Shown here piece by piece: positions 21,760 through 31,606 of a stretch of DNA of 64,000 nucleotides. Under the pieces are notes generated by a model. The model was not told where the DNA came from, did not search any database, and saw nothing but the letters and a program-made list of their open reading frames with translations. Within the stretch, counting starts at the first letter, position 1. Every line of letters begins with the position of its first letter. The translations under genes were made by a program, and so were the position numbers. Origin of the DNA: Plasmodium brasilianum (taxonomy: Eukaryota > Apicomplexa > Aconoidasida > Haemosporida > Plasmodiidae); NCBI RefSeq assembly GCF_023973825.1, contig NC_090121.1, positions 1,074,001 through 1,138,000 on the forward strand. Direction: 5' to 3'.

Positions 21760-24700
21760 TCACTTCTTACTTTTTATGCTTAGTTTTTTCTTTTTTACGG
21801 ACATGGATCTCTCATTAGTGTGTTCATGTTCGTGCTTTATGTTTTCCCCCAATATAACAAATTTCCTCTTATTCCTTTCCCGTATTTCATCATTATTATC
21901 TATAGTGCGATCATCGTAATTATTCTTTATCATCAATTTGTCCCACTCAATGTTTGTTATTGCACTGTTCTTCTCTTTATTAAATACTTTTACATTTATA
22001 TTTCCTCCCTCATATGCATCATGAAAGTGTTCTATGGTGCCTTTCCATGTATTGCTTTCCTTCAAAATGTTGGTTTCTTCTCCCGCAGGAGTGCCGCTTG
22101 TTAGGTCCTCTTCGCTTACACTGTCGTTTCCTCTGACGTTATTCTCACTGTTATTGTTATTGTCGTTATTGCCACTCTTGTTGTTATTGTCGTTATTACC
22201 ACTGTTGTCATTGATCTCGTTGTTATCACTGCCGTATAAATTTTTATTTCCATCCGCTGAAATGTTATAATTCCCTATCAGGTCGCTGTTCACCTGCTCA
22301 GTTGTCATGTTTTTGCTTATTTTTCCATTTAATAGAAAACTTTTTTTATTTAAATTATTGTGTAACAACAGCTCCTTTACATTTTTTTTAATTATAGGGG
22401 AATGAGGAGACTCTCCTATTTGCTTATTAATAGTATTAAATAAAATCGAATTTTGCATATCTGTTAGGTTGTTATGTAATGTTTGCAACTGTTCCTTTTT
22501 CTCGTTCCTGTTTAGTTTAATAGGCATATTTTCGTTAGTATGAATTTTCATCTTACCATTTTGCTCCTTTATTAAGCTCATATAATTATTTTCACTTGTA
22601 ATATCATCTATCAAGGGTTCTTTTAAAAAATTTACAATATGATTGCTTTTGCTTATATCGAAGTTAACATTTATATTATTCCTTTCGTTCTTCAGTATGT
22701 ACACGTCCTTAAGTGCGTTATGTTTGTTTGTATTTGTAGTGTAATCATCGTACTGGATTGCTCCGAGATCCATATGGCCATTCTTTGCACTGTTACCAGT
22801 ATGGCCCTGCCGCACTACGCCGTAATGGCTTGTATCATTTCCATTGATACGTACATTTTTCTTACTTTCAAAAACATTAATAAGTTGTCCCCTTTTTCCT
22901 TTTATACTGCAATTTACCAATGCGTCCACGTTTTTTACGTCATACACAGATAACTCGTCAGAGGATAAATCGTCATCTAGTTTTATTTTGCTCATATCGT
23001 TTTTGAAAAATATATAATCACTCCTCAGTGTAGTACTATTATCACAAAATTGCAAATCCTTTTTTTTTAATAATTTTTCTTCTAGTACGGTTCTATTCTC
23101 AACCCCTTCCCCATTCAGCACACTAAAACCGATATTTTTACCAGTACTGTTATTGCCATATCCATTATTGTTATTGTCATAACTAGTACTGTTATTGTTA
23201 TAACCTTTACTGTTATCGGTATATCCATTATTGTTATTGCCATAGCCAGTACTGTTATCGTCATAGCCATTATTGTTATTGTTATAGCTATCATTGTTAT
23301 CATTACAACCAATATTGTTATCATTACCACCAATATTGTTATCATTACCACCAATATTGTTATCATTACCACCAATATTGCTATCATTACCACCAATATT
23401 GCTATCATTACCACCAATATTGCTATCATTACCACCAATATTGCTATCATTACCACAAATATTGCTGTCATTACCACAAATATTGCTATCATTACAACCA
23501 ATATTGCTATCATTACAACCAATATTGCTGTCATTACAACCAATATTGCTATCATTACAACAAATATTGCTATCATTACAACAAATATTGCTATCATTAC
23601 AATCAATATTGCTGTCATTGCCGCCATTCTTATCACTATGTATAAAGTAGTCTAAATTTTTATCCTCAAAGGAGTCAAATATGTCAATAAAATGCTTTTC
23701 GTCTGCTCCGCAATTCAGGAGGTCCATCCTTTTTCTTATTGCATCTGACTTCACCTTTATCAGTTGTTCATATATAGATATATCTTGTTTTAATTCTAGA
23801 ATAGAAAAATTTTCAGACGCACTTTGCATTCGTTTATAACACGAATGAACAAGTTTATATAACTGAAATAATACTTTTAAAGGGGAGTAAAAGTCTTTTA
23901 TATTATTATATTTTGCGAGCACAATGTCGTATTCTTTTTGCAGAATATTATTTTTTTTTAAAATTTTTTCAATGTCACTTTCTTTATTATCATTTGTTTG
24001 TACAGTAGCACATAGTTTAATATTCCTAGCACGAAATGCATACTTAAGGGTATTATTTGATTCTTGAAAAGATTTTCTCGAAGGGTTAATATTTGCTATC
24101 ATAACTACTAAGCAATTTCCTTCTAACGAATTTTTCAATAAATGTGTTAATTTACTATCTCTGTATTTTACTCTTACCTTTGATATATTTCTATTAGATG
24201 CTAAAGAATTAATACAATTAGCTAAAGCTAATAAAGACTGATTAATGTAAGATCCTTCCTTAAATCTTTCTCCTTTGTTAGAGGTAGCACTAGCTCTTTC
24301 TGAACCAGCCAAGTCAACAAAACATAATTTTGCTTTATAATTTATTGTATTCATATTACTATCTAAAATTTCATTAAATACATATATTTGTAAAATAGCA
24401 TGAGATCTACTAGATACTTTATTTGCTCTTGTAGGTGACATTTTTCTATTTTTCACTCCTTCATTTATTAAAAACATTGCCTGTTCATAACTTTGTATTT
24501 CCATTTCACATAAATTACTAACCTTTACTTCTGCTACATCTTCTTGAACATCTAAGGTTTTATTTTTTTCCTTAGCTAACAGATCACGAATAGTTTCATT
24601 ATATACTTCTAAAAAACTCATAACAATTTTAATATTTCGACATTTCTTTTCCTTTATGATGGTAAATAATTCTAAAAGGGATAATTGAACAATACCATTA

Positions 24701-26547
24701 TGATTCTTATCATCTAGCATTGTATATGTTTTACCTGACCCCGTAGCACCATATGCAAAAACGGTGCAATTTATTCCCTTAAAAACATGTGGTATTAACG
24801 GTTTAGCAGTATCGAAGAATACTTCTTCCTGAGTAGCATTAACATCAAAAACGACATCGAATACATACGTTGCTTGTTTTTTTTTCTGTGACAACAAGTA
24901 ACATTCTTTTTCGTTTTCTTTCTCAATAAGCACATAATTTTTATTAAAAATAGATACAATATTTTCTTCTGATTCAGTGATAGGTTTTATACGCACTGCT
25001 ACTTTTACATTAGAATATGCGTTCAGCGCATTTATTAGGTTACTACTTTCAGACTTCCTTAATACGTTATTTAAACCATTACTGTTGTTATTACATGCAT
25101 GTGTGGGAGAAGGAACACCTATGTTGTTTATCTGGTCAGAATTAATTAGATTTTTTATATTTATCTGAGGAATGTATATGCTGTCATATATATTTTTGGA
25201 TGTTATAGGATACTCATTTATGTTTTCTATGACCTTTTTATTTGGGCTACTGGTCACTGATAATTTATTTTTGTTTGTTCTTTCCATAGTATAATTTTTA
25301 ATTTTTTTTAAGTCATTATTTGGTATAAACAGTTGATTTTGCACATCATTCTGAGAGTTCTTTTTTTTTCTATTACTATCCTTGCTATTTGTTCCTAAAA
25401 CATTATCGTTGTGTACGCTGTTCCTCGCACTGTTTACTGCACCGTTATATATATTGCTGATTCTATCGTTGCTTATATATCCACTTGCACACGTGATATT
25501 TTTACTATTGTCTTCACTTAGATTACAAAATATTTTTAACGTCCGATCATTATAATTTATTATGCTGTTTGTGTTATGATTAGTGCTGTATTTTTTTTTG
25601 ACGCCCTCTTTTTCATCACTGCTCCAAATTATGAGCGGATGCTTTCTCTTTTCTCCTTTGCTATTAGTGATGTTACGTTTGCTAATGGTATTACCGTTAA
25701 CGTTACTGCTACTAATGATACTACCGCTAATGGTACTACCGCTAATGGTACTACCGCTTATGGTACTACCACTTACGTTGCTAACATTAACACTATTACC
25801 GTGAACGCTGCTGCCGCTATCACTATTAATATTAATTTTAAAAGCAGAGCTTATATTGTTATTAAACAGTATATCCTCATTCACACACTTGTTCGCATGA
25901 AGAGTATTTTTATTCTTCACATGATGAGCTATTTTTTTTTTCGTGTCACAATATTCCGGAGTTATTCTTAAAATTTTTTTTTTATTTTGATAGAAATTAT
26001 TTTTGATTACACAGGAAGAACAATTGTTCACATTAGCTATTTCTGCATCAACATTTTCAACAAATTTCGCATCATTAATTTTTTTTTTTTTTAAAATAGC
26101 TTTACATTCTGTGTTGGTATGCAGGATTAAAATACCTTTTTTTTTTTTTTTCTTTTCCTCTTCTATTTCATTTTGTGCACTGAAAAAAATTGTATTTTTT
26201 TTTTTACAAGTGCTATTGGTAGTACCCTTTGTACGATTAGTTCCATTCGAAGTTTTCCCATTCGTATTTTTCCCATTCGTATTTTGCCCATTCGTATTTT
26301 GCCCATTCGTATTTTGCCCATTTGTATTTTGCCCATTTGTATTTTGCCCATTCGTATTTTGCTCATTCGTATTTTGCCCATTTGTATTTTGCCCATTCGT
26401 ATTTTGCCCATTTGTATTTTGCCCATTCGTGCTGCTCCCATTAAGGTGTTTAAATTTTTTATTATAAATATAAATTTCGTTTAAGCTCTTATTACTCTTT
26501 TCATTATTATTATTTCTCTTACTAACATTTGTAAGTTTTCTGCTCAT
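21760..26547 (-). CDS. kinesin-8X: Kinesin-8 family motor protein, kinesin-8X-like, 1595 aa
   Basis: Single open frame starting MSRKLTNVSK. The motor domain spans roughly residues 511-845. It begins VKVAVRIKP, with P-loop AYGATGSGKTYT near 600, switch I VSSRSHAIL near 711, switch II VDLAGSER near 742, and the tubulin-binding segment YRDSKLTHLLKNSLEGNC. It ends in the neck region (TLKYAFRARNIK), followed by a short coiled coil (KILKKNNILQKEYDIVLAKY). Kinesin-8 proteins move to microtubule plus ends and regulate their length; Plasmodium kinesin-8X acts on spindles and in parasite division (recalled). The long N-terminal extension carries about a dozen QNTNG repeats and the C-terminal half carries a NDSNIGG array. 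These asparagine-rich inserts are probably disordered. Gene order relative to ABCI3 and RBMX2 supports 8X rather than 8B. Confidence 0.92.
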   Translation of the reverse strand: MSRKLTNVSKRNNNNEKSNKSLNEIYIYNKKFKHLNGSSTNGQNTNGQNTNGQNTNGQNTNEQNTNGQNTNGQNTNGQNTNGQNTNGQNTNGKNTNGKTSNGTNRTKGTTNSTCKKKNTIFFSAQNEIEEEKKKKKKGILILHTNTECKAILKKKKINDAKFVENVDAEIANVNNCSSCVIKNNFYQNKKKILRITPEYCDTKKKIAHHVKNKNTLHANKCVNEDILFNNNISSAFKININSDSGSSVHGNSVNVSNVSGSTISGSTISGSTISGSIISSSNVNGNTISKRNITNSKGEKRKHPLIIWSSDEKEGVKKKYSTNHNTNSIINYNDRTLKIFCNLSEDNSKNITCASGYISNDRISNIYNGAVNSARNSVHNDNVLGTNSKDSNRKKKNSQNDVQNQLFIPNNDLKKIKNYTMERTNKNKLSVTSSPNKKVIENINEYPITSKNIYDSIYIPQINIKNLINSDQINNIGVPSPTHACNNNSNGLNNVLRKSESSNLINALNAYSNVKVAVRIKPITESEENIVSIFNKNYVLIEKENEKECYLLSQKKKQATYVFDVVFDVNATQEEVFFDTAKPLIPHVFKGINCTVFAYGATGSGKTYTMLDDKNHNGIVQLSLLELFTIIKEKKCRNIKIVMSFLEVYNETIRDLLAKEKNKTLDVQEDVAEVKVSNLCEMEIQSYEQAMFLINEGVKNRKMSPTRANKVSSRSHAILQIYVFNEILDSNMNTINYKAKLCFVDLAGSERASATSNKGERFKEGSYINQSLLALANCINSLASNRNISKVRVKYRDSKLTHLLKNSLEGNCLVVMIANINPSRKSFQESNNTLKYAFRARNIKLCATVQTNDNKESDIEKILKKNNILQKEYDIVLAKYNNIKDFYSPLKVLFQLYKLVHSCYKRMQSASENFSILELKQDISIYEQLIKVKSDAIRKRMDLLNCGADEKHFIDIFDSFEDKNLDYFIHSDKNGGNDSNIDCNDSNICCNDSNICCNDSNIGCNDSNIGCNDSNIGCNDSNICGNDSNICGNDSNIGGNDSNIGGNDSNIGGNDSNIGGNDNNIGGNDNNIGGNDNNIGCNDNNDSYNNNNNGYDDNSTGYGNNNNGYTDNSKGYNNNSTSYDNNNNGYGNNSTGKNIGFSVLNGEGVENRTVLEEKLLKKKDLQFCDNSTTLRSDYIFFKNDMSKIKLDDDLSSDELSVYDVKNVDALVNCSIKGKRGQLINVFESKKNVRINGNDTSHYGVVRQGHTGNSAKNGHMDLGAIQYDDYTTNTNKHNALKDVYILKNERNNINVNFDISKSNHIVNFLKEPLIDDITSENNYMSLIKEQNGKMKIHTNENMPIKLNRNEKKEQLQTLHNNLTDMQNSILFNTINKQIGESPHSPIIKKNVKELLLHNNLNKKSFLLNGKISKNMTTEQVNSDLIGNYNISADGNKNLYGSDNNEINDNSGNNDNNNKSGNNDNNNNSENNVRGNDSVSEEDLTSGTPAGEETNILKESNTWKGTIEHFHDAYEGGNINVKVFNKEKNSAITNIEWDKLMIKNNYDDRTIDNNDEIRERNKRKFVILGENIKHEHEHTNERSMSVKKKKLSIKSKK
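23290..23625. repeat. Coding repeat: NDSNIGG/NDSNIGC array in kinesin-8X
   Basis: More than twenty 15-bp units encoding (G/C)(G/C/D)NDSNI-type pentapeptides, around residues 975-1085 of the kinesin. Near-perfect nucleotide identity between adjacent units suggests recent slippage or unequal exchange. Confidence 0.9.
26255..26440. repeat. Coding repeat: QNTNG array near the N-terminus of kinesin-8X
   Basis: About twelve 15-bp units encoding QNTNG (variants KNTNG, QNTNE), at about residues 37-97. Third-codon variation is limited to two bases, indicating a young array. Confidence 0.9.
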
Positions 26548-26930
26548 TTTTTTTTTTTTTTTTTTTCCCTTTATTTTGGTTCATGTATTTCTTTTTTTTT
26601 TTTGATATATCTTTTCGCTTTTAAAAATTCTGTATGTGTACATGCTAATCCTGTTGAGGGAATACTCTAGAAAAATAAGAGGAAACAAAAAAAAAAGAAA
26701 TATTGAAAAAGGGAACTTCTTTTTAGTTCTTTAAAAGGTGTGAACTGCGCATATGTGAAGGTAGCACAAGGATAATCAGACACCCATGCAAATACACGCG
26801 TAAACGCAAACGGGAACGTAAATGGAAATGGAAATGTCAGTACTTATGTACATGTAAATGCTCGTGCACACACACATATATACACTTACGTGTACTTATA
26901 TAAAGCTCCACAGAAGACCGTACCGAAAAA

Positions 26931-27074
26931 ATGGATATATCAGAACAAGCTGTCCTGCTTTTTCTCGTTAAAAATTTCTATCAGTTTTTTAATATTCACA
27001 AACAGACTTACGCAGTTGCGTACAATTTTGTCAATAATAATTCTGCTGATTTAATATCTATGATGCACAAATGA
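26931..27074 (+). CDS. Possible small ORF, 47 aa, unknown
   Basis: An ATG-to-TGA frame that begins MDISEQAVLLFLVKNFYQFF and ends SADLISMMHK, with balanced amino-acid use rather than the Phe/Lys/Tyr bias of random AT-rich frames. The ATG is preceded by CGAAAAA, a favourable A-rich context for Plasmodium. The pattern of aromatic and aliphatic residues suggests two short helices. It is divergent from kinesin-8X (384 bp between the start codons). No family is recognised. It could be a complete micro-protein or the first exon of a longer gene; nothing downstream could be joined with confidence. Confidence 0.35.
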   Translation: MDISEQAVLLFLVKNFYQFFNIHKQTYAVAYNFVNNNSADLISMMHK

Positions 27075-29754
27075 AATAATGAAGAAAATATATATAAACA
27101 AAATAGCTCTAATTTTTCTGCTTTAGTGAGAATTACATATATTTAAGCATGTTAATAATAAGGAAAGGTTGAAATGTATAAGCCCATATTGGGGGAATGT
27201 ACACATGCATGTGTCTACGTACATATATAAATATATATATATAATCCGTCCTGTGATATTTTATGGTATCATAGTATCAATTAGTTTAAAATAGCTTGAA
27301 TTTTCCTCTTTTTTAACATTACTACAAATTGAGCTTACACACATACTTATGTATTTATGTACATATACATGCATACGTATATGTATATGTATACGCATAT
27401 GTATATGTATACATAGAGAGAGCAAAAGATCAAGACGCTGAAAATTTACATATGACGATATAACTGTTAAATTTTCATATAAATTATCAAAAATTTAGGA
27501 AGAGAGAAATGTCTTATGAACAAGGACGTGAAAAAATAAAAAAAATTTATTTCTTAAAATTTACCAAAAAAAAAAAAAAAAAAAAAAAAAGGGAAAGGTT
27601 AAAAAATTATGTAAACTTCTTTCTCATAATTTTTAGCTTCTTTACACTTTTTCTTTTTACGTGTTTTATATATTAAAATTTCCATCCTTTCATTCTGGAC
27701 AAGTATTTTTCATCCTTTTGTTAATATGGTATTCCTTTCTACATTTGTCGCTGTGTTATTTTCGTGTTTTAGGGGTAACAATGTTTTACATCATTTTACT
27801 TTGTTTTACTATGTTTTGTTATGTATTGTTTTATTACATTTAATTCTGTTTCCCTTTACAAAGCTGATTACGCATAGCCATAAGATATTTTACTAAAAAA
27901 GCAGATTAAGTTTTTAATTATCATGATATTTCAAGTTCACACAAAATGCAATTACATATTAGAAAGCAAAAAAAATATATATATTCATTTATTGTACGCA
28001 TGTATATATATATATATATAAATAAAAAGAGGATAAAAAAAAATGTTGATAAGGAGGACTTAAATATTGACAAATTTGGATTTTTCATTGTGTGCCTTTA
28101 ATTTGTACTTAATCTTTTTTTTTTTTTTTTTTTTTTTTATAAATTCTCCGTGTAGAACATCATTTTATATAGAGGGGATTATATGCGCAAGCGCGCACGC
28201 GTGTGTGTAAAGATTTTTTTTTTTTTTTTTTTTTTTTCAAAAAAATTGTACTTTATTTTATCATGTTGTGTATATCTGAAGAGTTTTAAGATATTATTAT
28301 TTTTCTTGTTATACAATTCTTTGATTTTATGTATTTTTTATTTTTTTTTTGCTTCCTCTAATAAGTTATTTTATTTTAATCTACAGTGTGTCGCGTGCAA
28401 CTGTTCAATTAGACTAAGTTTCAGGAAAGGTTTGGATACATATAACTACTTTGCATACATACATATATACGTACAATTATTTTTTACAGACGATATGTTT
28501 TACCTTTTCATGTATTGCTAATATGCCCGAAAAATCGGAAAAATACTGCATACATTATTATTCATATTACGAATAAGACTATTTCAAAATTTGTCAATAT
28601 TTTTATAGACAGTGGAAAAATATAAGTACTCGCAAATCCATGACTTATTAAATAAATAAATTGTACAAATTTAAGAATATCGAATAGGGGATTTATTTTG
28701 CATGTCTCTTTTGCTGTCCCTCTCTCTCTCTAACTCTATCTTTATCGCCATTTCTTTTTTTTTTTTTTTTTTTTTTTGTGGGTAAGTCTTCCTTTCACAT
28801 CCAACAGTTTTTGCTAATTCATTTGAATTCAAATGGCTACTTGTAGGACATTAAAGATGAGTGTACATAAAAATCCCTTTCCCATTTTTCGTGCATATAC
28901 TTGAATATAAATATATATACATACATAGGTACATACATAAAGTGCACATACGATTTATGTATAGTTATTTTCCCCCTATTTCTAATCCATTTTTAATGAA
29001 CAAAAACCCCAACATTGAAACATTTCGCTACTGCTATATATGAACGTATATATAATAAAAAAACATTCAAGACTTGTGTCCAAAAAATTAAGGTCAATTT
29101 TACCTTTCAACAATCCCGCTTATTTCTGATCTTCTTTTTTGCAGAAAAATTTATTTAAAACACTTCCCAGTATTAAATGCGTTCATGAATTTATATTAAC
29201 TTTAAATAAAAAGCAAGGGGAGGGGGCTTCTAACATAGCATACTTGAAAAATAGTATAATGAAAAAGAATTAATTAGCAATACCTTTAAATGAATTTCGT
29301 TCTTGTCTCACTCTTCCATTTTTCATATATATGTTCATAATAGGAGATTAATTTTTTTCCTTTTTTCGTCATTTACTCTACAAACTTTTTCATTCGTTAT
29401 GTTCATATTAAGATGTACACATTATGCAAATGTTTTTAATAATATATAATAAAAAAATTTTGAAATTAAAAAAAAAAAAAAAAAAAATTACTTAAAAAAT
29501 ATGAGAGAAGTTAACATATTATATGCAGGTGAGTTGAAACACAATTCTGTAACCCTACAAAAATTAAAGAGAAAATAAAAAAAAAAAATTCTTAGTATCA
29601 AATTTTGTAATACTATATCGGTCTCTATGATGTATTAAAAAGGTATGTAATTTTCTCAGGTTCTTTCAAGGTGTTACCTTATATAATGAATCAATATTAA
29701 TATGATAATACTAAAACAAGTAATAATTAATAATTAAATTTAATGTATGTTTTT
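27075..29754. other. Long intergenic region (2.7 kb), one GC-richer island
   Basis: Mostly AT-rich with T runs near 28120, 28215 and 28755, and TA microsatellites near 27230 and 28005. A GC-richer island at about 28380-28430 is flanked by splice-like signals on both strands (AG before and GT after on the plus strand). Short GC-rich patches also occur near 28180-28200. No gene model could be completed. Confidence 0.5.
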
Positions 29755-30420
29755 TTAATTAAAATTGTTGATATTAAATTTTGGTATTTCCCAGCTGTCC
29801 TCAACGCACATCTACGAAGAAAAAAAAAATAAAAATAAAAATAAAAAACATGAAGATACAGTTGTAATTGTTCAGTGATGAAAAATCAGCACAACACAAC
29901 TATTAATGCTTATGTATGAACGTATGTATGTACGCTCGTGCATATGCTTCTACACTTGCATATACCAGCACGCACTTTTCATTTTTCAGCATACTAGTAC
30001 TCTCTTGTTGTAAAGCGCCTTGTTGCTAATAAGTATTCTAGCTGCCTCCGGGTTAGCTGGTGAGGATGTATTGGGATCATTGAGTAAAGACTGAATAGAC
30101 GTTAACAGTGAAGTAATATCATAAATTGGACTCCACTGATTTTGCAAAATGTCTAAACAAATATTTCCATCAGTATAAATATTCGGGTGAAATATTTTTG
30201 TTAAGAATTTTACTTTAGGTGGGCTTACTGGGTATTCTTCTGAAAAATTAATAATTAAATGAAAAATACCACATTCCCAAATTGTATCTTCAGGACCTCT
30301 TATAATAGCATGACAACACATTATATTATCAGCAAAAGGAGATGCCTCGAAACTTTTATTCTGCTCTTTGTTTATTTTGTTAAGATCTTGAATTATTCTT
30401 CTTCTTGCAAATGTCGACAT
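29755..30420 (-). CDS. Ubiquitin-conjugating enzyme E2, RAD6/UBE2A-like, 160 aa, two exons
   Basis: Exons on the minus strand: 30420-29995 and 29811-29755. The protein carries activated ubiquitin on a cysteine and passes it to substrates with an E3. The start MSTFARRRIIQDL parallels the RAD6 N-terminus. The HPN motif (FHPNIYTDGN) precedes the active-site cysteine C88 in ICLDILQNQW, the same position as in yeast Rad6. SSPANPEAA is also conserved. Read straight through, the frame ends early after KRVLVC. A donor CTA|GTATGC joined to an acceptor after TTCGTAG restores the conserved last helix (RVLMCVEDSWE) in phase, followed by a short tail IPKFNINNFN. In other eukaryotes RAD6 acts in DNA-damage tolerance and histone ubiquitination; this role is inferred here. 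Confidence 0.93.
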
Positions 30421-31128
30421 GACTACCTATGTTATGTTCTGCTACGTACTATTTTACTGTTCAAAGTTTTATGTATCATGTGAAGGCAAGGCAATATAGT
30501 ATGCTCAGTTAAGTAATACGGAATGCTATTATTTATTACTATTACTCAATTATTGTTACTATTTATGTTATTAATATATTCCTATTAAACCTTTTTTTTT
30601 TTTCATCATGTTTTTCTGAAAGAAATTTTATTACTGTTACATAAGAAGTCCCATACTTACAATATATATTATTCGTTTATATATACGGTGTCCTGTTAAC
30701 AAATTATCAATAAGCAAAATAAGTTCTTCTGTTATTGTATTTTCCTGAATTTAAACTTATTCATAAATTTTAACATTATTCTTGCAATATATTTTTACAT
30801 TATTTTTTCATCATTCTTTTTTTCCATTAATTTTATTTTAATTCCTCACCGAACTTTTGCTTTATTTTACTTAAATTTGGTCTTTATTTTTGTTAAAGCT
30901 ATCCTCCTCCACTTTTTACTTTTTTGAAATTATACACTAAGCAGTTTTTTTATTTCAAATTATTACAATTCGGTCAAATTATTCATTTGTAAAATGTATA
31001 TTTCTTTAAATGTAACATAAACAAGTTAGATTTTTTTTTTTTTTTTTTTGCTTTCACGCTGCTTAAAATACAATTGAAAAGTTTTACGTGGCTTATATAA
31101 TAAATTGTAAGTAGTGAGTAAAGGAACA

Positions 31129-31169
<41 letters not shown>

Positions 31170-31606
31170 AAATGGAATAAACTTACATTGCAATAAAAGG
31201 TGTTACAGAAAATGGTTTATATATATGTATAAATATATCTACATGTATGTAAATTTTTTTTTTTTTTTTTTTTTTTTGAAGTTCCAATTTGCGGATTGAC
31301 GAAAAAGTAGCCTTTAATTCGAAAAGTTAAGATATAAAAACAGAGATACACTTTAGTATTTGCATTACTAATAGGAATACTTGTACCTACTCAGTTATAA
31401 AATACCCCTCCGCAGTTACAAAAATATTAAAGTAATTTAAAAACATAATGAAATAAGCAGAAAATGAAAAGAAAATAAAAAAGCATAAACAAGGTAAGAA
31501 ACAAAATCAAAAGTAAAAGCAAGAGCAAGAGCAAGAACAAATGCCCATTGAACTTTTGGTGAACGCTAAAACAGAGCTGAAGTACCTATTTTACATAAAT
31601 TTGTAG
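30421..31606. other. Divergent intergenic region between the E2 and PDE12-like genes
   Basis: Shared upstream region of two divergently transcribed genes. It contains T/A homopolymer runs at about 31030-31048, 31137-31165 and 31254-31276, and an AAGAGC/AAGCAAGA purine-rich stretch just before the ATG at 31607. No gene seen. Confidence 0.55.

Noticed and set aside
23115..23650. Met/Ile/Val- and Leu/Pro-rich ORFs opposite and alongside the kinesin repeat.
   Set aside because: Shadow frames of the NDSNI coding repeat in kinesin-8X.
28379..28521. DPH3-type CSL zinc finger gene.
   Set aside because: Only the second half of the motif can be fitted loosely; no CPCGD-encoding exon is visible upstream, so a gene call is not justified.
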